A DNA stretch of 64,000 nt from Chitinophagaceae bacterium (GCA_016715365.1 JADKAM010000004.1:434001-498000); one strand, 5' to 3'; shown: positions 33,897 through 42,488, counted from the first letter of the stretch. Translations and numbers: made by a program. The notes: generated from the letters alone by a model not told the origin.

Positions 33897-35807
33897 ATGA
33901 AAAAATTATACTTCATTCTTTTGTTAGCGATTATCTCTTTCAATTGTCAAAAAGAATTAAGTGCGCCTGAATCACTCTTACCAACTATTACCACATCCTC
34001 AACAAGTTCCATCACCAATACAACCGCATTGAGTGGCGGCAATATAACCAATGATGGCGGCGCTGCAATAACAGCCCGTGGAGTTTGCTGGGCTTCTACC
34101 CCTAACCCTTTGGTAACCGGTAACCATACAACAAACGGTACCGGTACCGGAGAATTTGTCAGTAATATAACCGGCCTTACTGCAAACACTACCTACTATG
34201 TAAGGGCTTATGCAACAAACAGCGATGGTACTGCCTATGGTGCCGATTCAGTTTTCACTACTACCTCGCCTACCCTGGTTACACCAACTGTTCTAACTTC
34301 GGCAATAACAGCCATAACAGCCACCACTGCAACAGCAGGCGGTAATGTTACAGCAGATGGCAGCACACCTGTTACGGCCCGTGGTGTTTGCTGGTCTACT
34401 ACCGCAAATCCACAAGTTACCGGCAGCCATACAACCGATGGTTCAGGTCCCGGTATTTTTACCAGTGCAATAACAGGACTTACTTTGGGCACTACGTATC
34501 ATGTAAGGGCCTATGCTACAAATATGATTGGTACTGTGTATGGCGGCGATTCTGTTTTTACAACAACTACAACTGCAGGTTTAGCAACTGTTACTACTGC
34601 ATCCGTAGGTTCTATTACAGCCTTAACAGCCTCTTCCGGCGGTACGGTATCAGCTGATGGCGGATCACCGGTAACTGTACGGGGTATTTGCTGGGCCACT
34701 TCAGCAAATCCCGTTGCAACCGGTAACCATACAACCGACGGCTCAGGACTCGGTGTATTTGCAGGTTATATGAGCGGACTAACTGCAGGCACCACTTATC
34801 ATGTACGGGCTTATGCTACAAACAGCGTGGGTACTGCTTATGGGGGCGATTCTGTTTTTACAACTACTTCAGTGGGTACGCCGGATGTTTATGTGGCAGG
34901 GTATGAATCCAGCGGTACAGGAGACTTTGCAAAACTTTGGAAAAATGGTGTGCCCACTAATCTTACCGGTGGCACAAATGAAGCAGAAGCAAGATCGGTT
35001 TTTGTTTCAGGTACAGATGTATATGTAGCCGGATATGAAAAGAACGGAACACCTGATGTTGCAAAGCTTTGGAAAAATGGAGTAGTGACAAATATAGCGG
35101 TTGGCGCCTGCAGTGGTGCCAATGCTTCAGGGGTATTTGTATCAGGTTCGGATGTGTATATTTCAGGTTCTGTTGATGATTGCACGAATGATATTCCAAC
35201 AGTTTGGAAAAATGGAATTGCCACTTCTTTATCCGGAGCCTCTTTTGCCGCGGCTGCTAATTCGGTATTTGTTTCGGGTACTGATTTTTATGTTTCAGGC
35301 CAAACAAATACAGGAGCTGGTTCCTTTGCAAAGATCTGGAAAAATGGTGTAGCTATAAACCTGACTAACGGCGTTTTTGGTGCAGATGCTTTTTCAGTAT
35401 ATGTTTCAGGTACGGATGTATATGTGGCCGGATATGAATATAATGGGTCAAAATATGTTGCGAAGCTTTGGAAAAATGGTGTAGCTACTTCATTAACAAA
35501 CGGCACCAATGATGCTATGGGTTATTCAGTATTTGTTTCCGGCACAGATGTATATGTAGGCGGATCTGAATCTAATGGTACTGTTAATGTCGCAAAGATT
35601 TGGAAGAACGGTGTTGCTAGTTCTTTAACCAATGGTACAAATGAGGCTGCTGTTATTTCTGTTTTTGTTTTTGGTACAGATGTTTACGCAGCCGGAGGAG
35701 AATTTAACGGAACAAAATTTGTTGCAAAGATTTGGAAGAATGGAGCGGTTACTTCTTTAACCAATGGATTGAACGATGCAGGCGCTTACAGCATATTTGT
35801 AAAATAA
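33897..35807 (+). CDS. Surface lipoprotein: three FN3-like repeats plus seven WKNG/DVYVAG units
   Basis: 636 aa from the ATG at 33897. Lipobox near 'ISFNC' (Cys17). Then three near-identical units of about 90 residues (about 32-124, 125-222, 223-319) with 'GGNVTADG', 'VTARGVCW', 'TGSHTTDGSG', 'TYHVRAYATN' and 'SVFTTT', a fibronectin-III-like fold common on Bacteroidota surfaces. The C-terminal part (about 323-636) is seven units of about 43 residues ('DVYVAGYE', 'KLWKNGV', 'LTNGTN'), closing with 'AYSIFVK'. The seven-unit part is the same family as the two lipoproteins at 4.7-6.7 kb. Ligand unknown. The repeats are close at DNA level, so copy number may vary. Confidence 0.85.
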   Translation: MKKLYFILLLAIISFNCQKELSAPESLLPTITTSSTSSITNTTALSGGNITNDGGAAITARGVCWASTPNPLVTGNHTTNGTGTGEFVSNITGLTANTTYYVRAYATNSDGTAYGADSVFTTTSPTLVTPTVLTSAITAITATTATAGGNVTADGSTPVTARGVCWSTTANPQVTGSHTTDGSGPGIFTSAITGLTLGTTYHVRAYATNMIGTVYGGDSVFTTTTTAGLATVTTASVGSITALTASSGGTVSADGGSPVTVRGICWATSANPVATGNHTTDGSGLGVFAGYMSGLTAGTTYHVRAYATNSVGTAYGGDSVFTTTSVGTPDVYVAGYESSGTGDFAKLWKNGVPTNLTGGTNEAEARSVFVSGTDVYVAGYEKNGTPDVAKLWKNGVVTNIAVGACSGANASGVFVSGSDVYISGSVDDCTNDIPTVWKNGIATSLSGASFAAAANSVFVSGTDFYVSGQTNTGAGSFAKIWKNGVAINLTNGVFGADAFSVYVSGTDVYVAGYEYNGSKYVAKLWKNGVATSLTNGTNDAMGYSVFVSGTDVYVGGSESNGTVNVAKIWKNGVASSLTNGTNEAAVISVFVFGTDVYAAGGEFNGTKFVAKIWKNGAVTSLTNGLNDAGAYSIFVK

Positions 35808-35908
35808 CGCTGCATCCCCCACCCTTTTTATTTTACCACACTATGTGGAAAATATTAACTTCTTATTTTCCGTTCCCTTTCCTACATTCATAAAAAATAA
35901 AGCTAAGC

Positions 35909-36778
35909 TTGGAAGAAAACAGAGAAATAACGGCCCTCCTGCATTTGATTGATGACCCGGATGAAGATGTGTACAGCACGGTAAGTGATAAGATCATTTC
36001 ATTTGGTAAAGATATCATTCCCAACCTGGAAAGTCTTTGGGAGCATACCGGCAATGAAGAGATACAGGAAAGGATTGAATTGCTGATACACCGCCTGCAT
36101 TTCCGGGACCTGACCGATGATTTTACTGACTGGGCTGCTAAAGATGCCGACCTGCTGGAAGGTGCTTTGCTGGTGGCACGGTATCATTACCCGGATATGG
36201 ATACCACAGCTGTGTACCAGGAAATAGAAAAACTGCGCCGCAACACCTGGCTGGAACTGAATAACTACCTCACTCCTATTGAACAGATCAATATTGTTAC
36301 CAGTATTTTTTATAATTACTACAAACAAAAAGGTGTTGAGTTTGCATATAATAATCCCGATGATTATTTAATTAATAAAACGCTTGACAGCAAAAAAGGA
36401 AATGCCTTAAGCAATGGCATCATCTACATCGCTCTTTGCGAACTGCTGGATATACCGGTAAAAGCCGTTAATATTCCCCGGCAGTTCATACTGGCCTATT
36501 TTGATCCGCAGCATGATCTGCTGAATCCCGTTGGCCATCCGTCAGAAAAAATAAATTTCTTTATTGACCCGCTAAACGGGCAAATGTACAGCCACAATGA
36601 TGTGGAAGCCTATTTTAAACGCATCTCTGTTCCGGCTGTTCCTTCTTACTTCAGGCAATTAAATAACAGGCGCATTATTCAGTATTTGCTGGAAGAATTA
36701 AGCAAGTGTTTTGATAACGACCGCAACCGTTACAAAATGGAGGAACTGCTTTTGCTTGCAAATTTATTAGACCAATGA
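35909..36778 (+). CDS. Transglutaminase-like (SirB1-type) protein
   Basis: 289 aa from a TTG start at 35909; no ATG fits. An N-terminal helical part is followed by the SirB1/transglutaminase-core-2 pattern: 'LDSKKGNALSNGIIYIALCE', 'DIPVKAVNIPRQFILAYFD' and 'FFIDPLNGQMYSHNDVEAYF'. In this group a Cys is often missing from the protease-like core; the segment here has no Cys at the expected place (Ser in 'NALSNG'), so peptidase activity is doubtful. It overlaps the DUF952 gene by 4 bp (ATGA), giving a coupled three-gene set with csaA. Confidence 0.82.
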   Translation: MEENREITALLHLIDDPDEDVYSTVSDKIISFGKDIIPNLESLWEHTGNEEIQERIELLIHRLHFRDLTDDFTDWAAKDADLLEGALLVARYHYPDMDTTAVYQEIEKLRRNTWLELNNYLTPIEQINIVTSIFYNYYKQKGVEFAYNNPDDYLINKTLDSKKGNALSNGIIYIALCELLDIPVKAVNIPRQFILAYFDPQHDLLNPVGHPSEKINFFIDPLNGQMYSHNDVEAYFKRISVPAVPSYFRQLNNRRIIQYLLEELSKCFDNDRNRYKMEELLLLANLLDQ

Positions 36779-37068
36779 TTTACCATGTAGTTACCCAGGC
36801 CAACTGGGAAAACGCTTTACAGCAGGGCTTTTATGAAGCTGAATCGCTGGCGAAGGAAGGGTTTATTCATACCAGCAAAGCCGGACAGGTTGCAGGAGTT
36901 TTAGAACGGTATTACAAAGATCAAAGCAATTTATTGTTGTTACATATTGATGAAACGAAATTAACTGCTCCTTTAAAATACGAACTGGCTCCTTCTGTTC
37001 ATGAAGAATTTCCGCACATTTACGGCAGGCTTAATGTTGATGCCGTTGTAAAAGTTGAAAACCTATGA
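36775..37068 (+). CDS. DUF952 domain-containing protein
   Basis: 97 aa, full length for the family: 'MIYHVVTQANWENAL', 'GFIHTSKAGQVAGVLERYY', 'LLLHIDETKL' and 'HIYGRLNVDAVVKVENL'. Function not known; the fold resembles ADP-ribosyltransferase-like small domains, which is a family-level impression. Start and stop overlap its neighbours (ATGA at both ends), so it is translationally coupled to the transglutaminase-like gene and csaA. Confidence 0.87.
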   Translation: MIYHVVTQANWENALQQGFYEAESLAKEGFIHTSKAGQVAGVLERYYKDQSNLLLLHIDETKLTAPLKYELAPSVHEEFPHIYGRLNVDAVVKVENL

Positions 37069-37394
37069 TCAGCTGGGAAGACTTTGAAAAAGTGGATATC
37101 CGCACAGGAACCATCCTGGAGGTAAATGATTTTCCGGGAGCCAGAAAACCGGCTTATCAACTCACGATAGATTTTGGAGAATTCGGAATTAAAAGATCAT
37201 CTGCACAAATAACAGCAGTTTACAACAAGGATGAATTGCCAGGTAAACAGGTTATTGCTGTTGTAAATTTTCCTGTTAAGCAAATAGCCAACTTCTTCAG
37301 CGAATGCCTGGTACTGGGTGTTTACAATGAAAACAATGAGGTAGTTTTGCTGCAGCCAACGCTGCCGGTGAAGAATGGAAGCAAAATAGGGTAA
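37065..37394 (+). CDS. csaA: tRNA-binding domain protein CsaA
   Basis: 109 aa, an OB-fold EMAP/tRNA-binding domain. 'WEDFEKVDIRTGTILEVNDF', 'KPAYQLTIDFGEFGIKRSSA' and 'FPVKQIANFFSECLVLGV' match CsaA. It dimerises and binds tRNA; a chaperone role in secretion has been proposed for it. Its start overlaps the DUF952 stop (ATGA). An inverted repeat of TGCAAG words fills the gap to the convergent ArsR gene. Confidence 0.93.
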   Translation: MISWEDFEKVDIRTGTILEVNDFPGARKPAYQLTIDFGEFGIKRSSAQITAVYNKDELPGKQVIAVVNFPVKQIANFFSECLVLGVYNENNEVVLLQPTLPVKNGSKIG

Positions 37395-37396
37395 GA

Positions 37397-37518
37397 GGAA
37401 AGCTGCAAGTTGCAAGCTACAAGGGGGCAAACTTTAACTGCAAGAGTTTTATTAATATAAAACAGCTATAAAACAGTAGGCTTCTCCCTTGCCATTACTC
37501 CCCTTGCAGCTTTTCTTC
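37397..37518. repeat. Intergenic inverted repeat built of TGCAAG words
   Basis: Left arm 37397-37430 reads GGAAAGCTGCAAG, then TTGCAAGCTACAAGGGGGCAA. The right arm 37486-37518 returns it as CCCTTGCC, then CCCCTTGCAGCTTTTC. The outer GAAAGCTGCAAG/CTTGCAGCTTTTC pairing is near perfect. It spans the whole convergent gap: csaA's stop ends 3 nt before the left arm, and the right arm touches the ArsR stop. Confidence 0.7.
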
Positions 37519-37804
37519 ACTCCCCAAACTTCTCAAAATACTGCCCCAGCTTTTTAAAATTTTCTTTGTTAATGGTGAAGATATTATTGCGGCCCTGTTT
37601 ACGGCAGGCAATCAACTCACTGTCGGCCAGTAATTTAATGTGATGAGAACAGGTTGGTTGAGATAAACCCGTTAAGTCCACTACATCGCAACACCTGATC
37701 TCGCCTTTTTTAGAAAGCTCCTGCAAAATAGACATCCGGTAAGGGTCTGCCACAGCCGACATGGCTTTTTCATAAAATTTTAAATCGCTCTTCATAATTT
37801 TCAT
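37517..37804 (-). CDS. ArsR-type winged-helix transcriptional regulator
   Basis: 95 aa from the Met at 37804; Met at 37795 or a longer frame from 37849 are alternatives. The winged-helix core is clear: 'EKAMSAVADPYRMSILQELS', recognition helix region 'TGLSQPTCSHHIKLLADSEL' and wing 'IACRKQGRNNIFTINKENF'. Two Cys ('IRCCDVV') lie in helix 3, a possible metal or redox site. Targets unknown. It is transcribed from the gap shared with ogt, which lies divergently upstream. Confidence 0.9.
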   Translation of the reverse strand: MKIMKSDLKFYEKAMSAVADPYRMSILQELSKKGEIRCCDVVDLTGLSQPTCSHHIKLLADSELIACRKQGRNNIFTINKENFKKLGQYFEKFGE

Positions 37805-37865
37805 CTTCAATACTTGTTCAAAGGAATTATATTTTAACCAAAGAGACAAAAGAAAATCAGTAATT

Positions 37866-37945
37866 TGGGTACGTCTTGGCGTCGGGCTTCGACGAAGCCA
37901 TCTCCTGATCAGCAGATTGCTTCACTTCGTTCGCAAAGACGATAA
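37866..37945. repeat. Dispersed inverted repeat (CGTCTTGGCG ... CGCAAAGACG)
   Basis: Left part reads 'CGTCTTGGCGTCGGGCTTCG', 'ACGAAGCCATCTCCTGATC' and the right part 'AGCAGATTGCTTCACTTCG', 'TTCGCAAAGACG'; the arms pair imperfectly. This word set (GAGATTGCTTCG...CGCAATGACG type) is a widespread dispersed repeat in many bacteria. It fills the divergent gap between the ArsR gene and ogt. Confidence 0.6.
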
Positions 37946-37948
37946 AAA

Positions 37949-38461
37949 ATGAACATCGAAATCGTATATTATCAATCGCCTGTTGGTGTGCTCGAGATCA
38001 GGAGCACCGGCAGTTCTATTTCAGATGTGTTATTTGTAAATTCATGGAAGGGTGTAAAACTACTTGAACATGAACTTAGTTTTGTGAAGCCAAAATCTCC
38101 GGCAATTAAAGCCTGTATAAAACAATTGGATGAATATTTTGCAGGAACGAGAACTGAATTCTCTATTCATACTTTGCAGGTGGGTACCGAATTTCAGCAA
38201 ACGGTGTGGAAGGAATTGTGCAATATTCCCTACGGCCGAACCATCAGTTATCTTGAATTAAGCAAACGGATAGGCAATGTAAAAGCAATTCGTGCAGTGG
38301 GCACAGCAAACGGCAATAACAGCATCAGTATCATAGTTCCCTGTCACCGGGTAATTGGCAGTGATGGCGCCCTGGTTGGTTATGGTGGCGATCTGTGGAG
38401 AAAGAAGTGGTTGCTGGAGCATGAAGGAAAAATTGCCAACGGGGTACAGACTCTATTTTAA
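37949..38461 (+). CDS. ogt: Methylated-DNA-protein-cysteine methyltransferase
   Basis: 170 aa. It repairs O6-alkylguanine by moving the alkyl group to its own Cys. The active-site 'IIVPCHRVIGSDG' (Cys132), the Asn hinge/arginine-finger region 'AIRAVGTANGNNS' and 'YGGDLWRKKWLLEHEG' are intact. The N-terminal domain is short, as in Ogt rather than Ada. Its 3' end overlaps the convergent cdd by 9 bp. Confidence 0.95.
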   Translation: MNIEIVYYQSPVGVLEIRSTGSSISDVLFVNSWKGVKLLEHELSFVKPKSPAIKACIKQLDEYFAGTRTEFSIHTLQVGTEFQQTVWKELCNIPYGRTISYLELSKRIGNVKAIRAVGTANGNNSISIIVPCHRVIGSDGALVGYGGDLWRKKWLLEHEGKIANGVQTLF

Positions 38462-38938
38462 ATCCACACTTCCAAAAGATAAAGGTAACAGTGCATTGGC
38501 ATTTGCAATGATGAATACTTTTCCATCCAGTCCGCTTAAAATTAAACGTATGGGTTGTTTAACACGTTCCTCGTATTCAACCAATGCCTGCCTGCACATA
38601 CCGCAGGGCGAAATGGGATGGTTGCTTACACCGGCTGTATTATCGTAACTGATGGCAATGGTATCAATAGCAATATTCGGATACAGGGAAGCAGCGGATC
38701 CCAGTAAAACCCTTTCGGCACAAATACCCACCGGATAAGAAGCGTTTTCCTGGTTGGTGCCGGCTACGATCTCTCCGTTAGCGAGTTTGGCAACGGCGCC
38801 TACATTAAAATTGGAGTATGGGGCATAGGCTGCTGCAGTAACTTCTCTTGCTTCGTTCACCAGCCAGGCATCCTGCTCATTCAGATCGGCAACAGAATCA
38901 TATACTTCGTAAGAAAAACGGTATTCTTCTTTCTTCAT
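38453..38938 (-). CDS. cdd: Cytidine deaminase
   Basis: 161 aa. It deaminates cytidine and deoxycytidine to the uridine forms in pyrimidine salvage. The zinc motif H/C-A-E ... P-C-x-x-C is present as 'VGICAERVL' (Cys-Ala-Glu) and 'ISPCGMCRQAL'. 'YAPYSNFNVGAVAKLANGE' is the usual substrate segment. Overlaps ogt by 9 bp tail to tail. A terminator for lepB lies just upstream. Confidence 0.96.
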   Translation of the reverse strand: MKKEEYRFSYEVYDSVADLNEQDAWLVNEAREVTAAAYAPYSNFNVGAVAKLANGEIVAGTNQENASYPVGICAERVLLGSAASLYPNIAIDTIAISYDNTAGVSNHPISPCGMCRQALVEYEERVKQPIRLILSGLDGKVFIIANANALLPLSFGSVDLK

Positions 38939-38957
38939 AATCTAAAATTAATATCAG

Positions 38958-38991
38958 ATAAAAAATCCTCCCTGTATAGCACAGAGAGGAT
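38958..38991 (-). terminator. Rho-independent terminator of lepB
   Basis: On the minus strand: ATCCTCTCTGT / ACAGGGAGGAT stem with loop GCTAT, one internal mismatch, followed by TTTTTTA. It lies between the lepB stop and the cdd start. Confidence 0.8.
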
Positions 38992-39035
38992 ATGATATGA
39001 CTTAAAGTTAATTTTAAAAACCGACAAACTGCAAA

Positions 39036-40574
39036 TTATTTGATCCAGCGGAACAGGCGGTTCCAGCGTGGCCCATTCTCATAACTGAACCAGATCAGCG
39101 ATGCTTTGCCTACCACATGATCTTCGGGTACAAAGCCCCAGAAGCGGCTGTCGAGTGAATTCAACCGGTTATCTCCCATCATCCAGTAATAATCCATTTT
39201 AAAAGTATAACTGGCAGCTTCTTTTCCATTTATGAAATATTTGCCACCACGGTTTTCAAATGTATTGCCTTCGTACACTTCTATGCAACGCTGATAACGG
39301 ATAATATTATCCGGCGTTAATGGTATGTTGCCTCCTTTTTTGGGAATCCATAAAGGCCCGTAATTATCTGCCGACCAGGACCTGCCTGTTGAATCGGAAT
39401 AGTACGGAAACAGATCGGGTGTATGCGTAGAAATAACATCAGCAAGTACATATCCTCCCGGCAATGGCAGCTTTAAATTTTTCTTCTCTTCGTTGGTAAT
39501 ATTTACATGATAAAGATTATTGTTAACCTGCCGTATATCCTGTTGAGATAAACGAACATGGATTCCAAATTCCTTTAATTTTTCTGCCAGTTGCTCTTCA
39601 TCCATAAAAGTGCCCGAAGGTAATTGTAATGAATAGAACCTTTCAGCTTTTGGAAAATAATCCTCAGGCTTGCCATTGATCATCAGTTTACCATTAATGA
39701 TCTGAATATTATCACCTGCAATACCTACACATCTTTTAATAAAATTTTCTCTTTTGTCTACAGGCCTGGTAGTAATAATGTCGCCATAATCCTGCCATAC
39801 CCTGTCTCTGTTACTTTCTCTTACCTCCTGGTAATAGGTTCTCTGGGATCCAAATTTTTGTTGCCCGTCGATGATAGGATCATTGATCAGAGTATCATTT
39901 ACCGGGAAATTAAAAACCACAGCATCATTTCTTTTAACCGGGCTTGCAAACCACCGGGTATAAGGAATATGTATCCACTCTACGTATGACTTGGTGTTGA
40001 TAAAAGGAATGGTGTGGTGAACAAAAGGCATGGCAATCGGCGTATTGGGAATGCGTGGGCCATAGGCCATTTTACTGACAAACAAAAAATCGTTGACCAG
40101 TAAGGTTTTTTCTTCAGATGGAGTTGGGATCGTATAGGCCTCAAATACAAATGTGCGTATAATGGTAGCTGCTACAATAGCAAAAGCGGCCGCATCAATC
40201 CATTCACGGGCACCTGATTTTTTGTAGTTTTTTACCACTGCAGTACCGGCATATCTTTCATTGTTTGAATAACCCAGGTAAGGAAAATAAATGAATGGAA
40301 TAAAAACAGCAGCGGCATGATGCCAGAAATTAAAGCGTCCGAAATGCTCCACAAATTTGATGCATATCCAGATGGTGATGAACTGGCCTGCAACCGGAAC
40401 CAGCTGAAAAAAGAACCAGTATTTTTTCAGTTCCATTTTTTGAACCATGCACCAGGTATTGTAAAAAGGCACCAGGGCTTTCCAGGGTGCAATACCGGCT
40501 TTTTTAAACATACCATACATTCCAATATGCCAGCCCAGGGTTCCTATAATAAAAACAATCCATCCAATACTCAT
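39036..40574 (-). CDS. lepB: Signal peptidase I with an N-terminal multi-helix membrane domain
   Basis: 512 aa, much longer than the 250-320 aa usual in Proteobacteria. Residues 1-100 hold about four hydrophobic segments ('GWIVFIIGTLGWHIGMYGMF', 'WFFFQLVPVAGQFITIWI', 'HHAAAVFIPFIYFPYLGY'), a DUF5684-like domain. The S26 protease part follows: a further membrane helix at about 127-147, catalytic Ser153 in 'TIPTPSEEKTLLVNDF', catalytic Lys280 in 'FIKRCVGIAGDNI', and 'MMGDNRLNSLDSRFWGFVP' at the end. Its role is removing signal peptides of exported proteins. It is followed by its own terminator. Confidence 0.93.
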   Translation of the reverse strand: MSIGWIVFIIGTLGWHIGMYGMFKKAGIAPWKALVPFYNTWCMVQKMELKKYWFFFQLVPVAGQFITIWICIKFVEHFGRFNFWHHAAAVFIPFIYFPYLGYSNNERYAGTAVVKNYKKSGAREWIDAAAFAIVAATIIRTFVFEAYTIPTPSEEKTLLVNDFLFVSKMAYGPRIPNTPIAMPFVHHTIPFINTKSYVEWIHIPYTRWFASPVKRNDAVVFNFPVNDTLINDPIIDGQQKFGSQRTYYQEVRESNRDRVWQDYGDIITTRPVDKRENFIKRCVGIAGDNIQIINGKLMINGKPEDYFPKAERFYSLQLPSGTFMDEEQLAEKLKEFGIHVRLSQQDIRQVNNNLYHVNITNEEKKNLKLPLPGGYVLADVISTHTPDLFPYYSDSTGRSWSADNYGPLWIPKKGGNIPLTPDNIIRYQRCIEVYEGNTFENRGGKYFINGKEAASYTFKMDYYWMMGDNRLNSLDSRFWGFVPEDHVVGKASLIWFSYENGPRWNRLFRWIK

Positions 40575-40594
40575 GCGTTAAATTTTAGAAGTGC

Positions 40595-40602
40595 CAAAAA
40601 TA
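40595..40602 (-). promoter_or_regulatory. -7 promoter box of lepB
   Basis: TATTTTTG on the minus strand fits TAnnTTTG, about 20 nt before the lepB start. No clear -33 TTG at the right distance. Confidence 0.4.
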
Positions 40603-40665
40603 CCATAATAAACCATTTGATAAATATTTATGCAAATAATGTTTTGAAATGTTTAACAGAACAGG

Positions 40666-41313
40666 TTATTCCTGTTTCATAATTGAATTTATACAGGCAC
40701 TTACCTCCTCAGCCTTGTTCATGATCATAAAATGCCCGCCATCTTTAATGGTAAAATCGGCTTTAATATTTTTAATGGGAAACATATTGTCTTTATCACC
40801 GTGAATATGGTAAATATTGGGTTGCTGCAGGTTGTTTTTCCAGTTTATCGCCTGGTTAACGGCCCAATTGGTATAGGGCAAATCAACTTCCCTTCTCAAA
40901 CCGGCTACCAGCGTTTTCTCTTCGTCGGTTTGTACTCCCAGCATTTTATTTTGAATGGGTTGTGTTAGCCTGGTTGATTTTAAGGGAACGATTTTATTGA
41001 GCTTCAATGTAGCCACTGCCTTCATCCAAAGCGGCAATTCCTTTGAAGATTTGACGCTGGAAATAATGATTATTTTGCTCACCGGTATTTGTTTGGCAAT
41101 TTCGGTACACATCATACCGCCAAATGAAAGCCCCATTAAAACAGGATTTTCTTCTGTTATACCAGCCCGCATTCTTGAAGCATAATGCTCAATAGTCTCA
41201 TTGGGCTCCGGTATCAGCCAGTTAATCACTTTTAATGCATAGCCGTCTACCTTCAATTTTGAAAAAGCTCTTTCATCAGCTCCTAATCCGCTTATGCAAT
41301 AAATCGTTTTCAT
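40666..41313 (-). CDS. Small alpha/beta hydrolase
   Basis: 215 aa. 'IYCISGLGADERAFSKL' carries the oxyanion segment; the nucleophile elbow is 'VLMGLSFGGMMCTEIAKQ' (Ser) and the His lies in 'KDGGHFMIMNKAEEV', with Asp in 'HGDKDNMFP'. It lacks a signal peptide. Substrate unknown. It begins 11 bp after the sigma-54-type regulator gene ends, on the same strand, and may be co-transcribed with it. Confidence 0.85.
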   Translation of the reverse strand: MKTIYCISGLGADERAFSKLKVDGYALKVINWLIPEPNETIEHYASRMRAGITEENPVLMGLSFGGMMCTEIAKQIPVSKIIIISSVKSSKELPLWMKAVATLKLNKIVPLKSTRLTQPIQNKMLGVQTDEEKTLVAGLRREVDLPYTNWAVNQAINWKNNLQQPNIYHIHGDKDNMFPIKNIKADFTIKDGGHFMIMNKAEEVSACINSIMKQE

Positions 41314-41324
41314 ACCCGGTTCAA

Positions 41325-42488
41325 TTATTTTCTTGGCAACACATAGTTTTCTACATCTTCCAATGTGATTGTTTTACCGGATAAGATAATGAGCCGTTCA
41401 ACAACATTGCGTAATTCACGGATATTACCGGTCCAGTTATAATTTTTTAAGGCATCCATTGCTTTGGCATCCACTTCTTTTTTGGGTTGTCCGTATTCCG
41501 AAGCAATAATATCCAGGAAATGTTCAACAAGCGAAGGAACGTCATCCCTGCGTTCGTTTAACGAAGGAACATGAATGATAATTACGCCCAGCCGGTGATA
41601 CAGATCAAGCCTGAAATTCTTCTCATCCACTTCTTTAAGCAGGTCTTTGTTGGTTGCAGCAATAACCCGTACATCAACCGAAATGTCTTTTTCGGCCCCT
41701 ACCCTGGTTATTTTGCCTTCCTGCAATGCCCGCAGCACTTTAGCCTGGGCAGTCAGGCTCATATCGCCAATCTCGTCTAAAAATAGCGTGCCACCGGTAG
41801 CGGTTTCAAATTTGCCAATGCGTTGTTTTACTGCAGAAGTAAAAGAGCCCTTTTCATGGCCAAATAATTCACTTTCTATCAACTCGCCGGGTATGGCAGC
41901 ACAATTTACTTCCACCATGGGCCCGTTGTTGCGGTTGCTTTTTTCATGGATCCACCTGGCTACCAGTTCTTTTCCCACACCATTTTCGCCGGTTATTAAA
42001 ACGCGGGCATCCGTTGGTGCTACTTTTTCAATGGTATCTTTTATCTTGTTGATGGGCGCACTATCGCCCACCATTTCCAAAGCCTTTCCTACCTTACGTT
42101 TCAGCACTTTTGTTTCGGTAACCAGGCGTTGTTTATCCAATGCATTCCGTAATGTAATAAGCAAACGGTTAAGATCAGGTGGCTTGCTGATATAATCAAA
42201 AGCCCCCTTCTTTACAGCCTCAACAGCTGTTTCCACATTGCCGTGGCCGCTGATCATAATTACCGGTACATCCGGGTTAATGAGTTTTGATTTATCTAAA
42301 AACTCTATGCCATCCAGTTTAGGCATTTTAATATCACAAAGCACTACATCGTATGTTTTTTCCGAAAACTTTTTCAGGCCTTCTTCACCATCGCCGGCTT
42401 CATCAATTTTGTATCCTTCATAGCTGAGGATTTCTGTAAGGGTTTTCCGGATGGATTTTTCATCGTCAATGATTAAGATATCTGCCAT
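41325..42488 (-). CDS. Sigma-54-type response regulator without a DNA-binding domain
   Basis: 387 aa. Receiver domain 1-120 with phospho-acceptor Asp52 ('VVLCDIKMPKLDG'). AAA+ domain about 140-375: Walker A 'GENGVGKE' (167-174), a GAFTGA-loop variant 'GSFTSA' at 214-219, Walker B 'GTLFLDEIGDMS', sensor and Arg-finger region 'NRNNGPMVEVNCAAIPGELI', 'NIRELRNVVERL'. The C-terminus stops at 'LEDVENYVLPRK', so the usual Fis-type helix-turn-helix is missing. It may act in solution or through a partner. No histidine kinase lies next to it. The PEGA gene and a terminator precede it. Confidence 0.9.
   Translation of the reverse strand: MADILIIDDEKSIRKTLTEILSYEGYKIDEAGDGEEGLKKFSEKTYDVVLCDIKMPKLDGIEFLDKSKLINPDVPVIMISGHGNVETAVEAVKKGAFDYISKPPDLNRLLITLRNALDKQRLVTETKVLKRKVGKALEMVGDSAPINKIKDTIEKVAPTDARVLITGENGVGKELVARWIHEKSNRNNGPMVEVNCAAIPGELIESELFGHEKGSFTSAVKQRIGKFETATGGTLFLDEIGDMSLTAQAKVLRALQEGKITRVGAEKDISVDVRVIAATNKDLLKEVDEKNFRLDLYHRLGVIIIHVPSLNERRDDVPSLVEHFLDIIASEYGQPKKEVDAKAMDALKNYNWTGNIRELRNVVERLIILSGKTITLEDVENYVLPRK

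Noticed and set aside
34000..35800. Regular repeats that could be mistaken for a CRISPR array.
   Set aside because: They are in-frame protein repeats (about 90 and 43 residues) with third-position changes; no cas genes are near.
41647..42195. A 182-codon plus-strand open frame across the sigma-54-type regulator.
   Set aside because: It is antisense to a gene with full family motifs and has no recognisable domain; long shadow frames are usual opposite AAA+ genes of this codon use.
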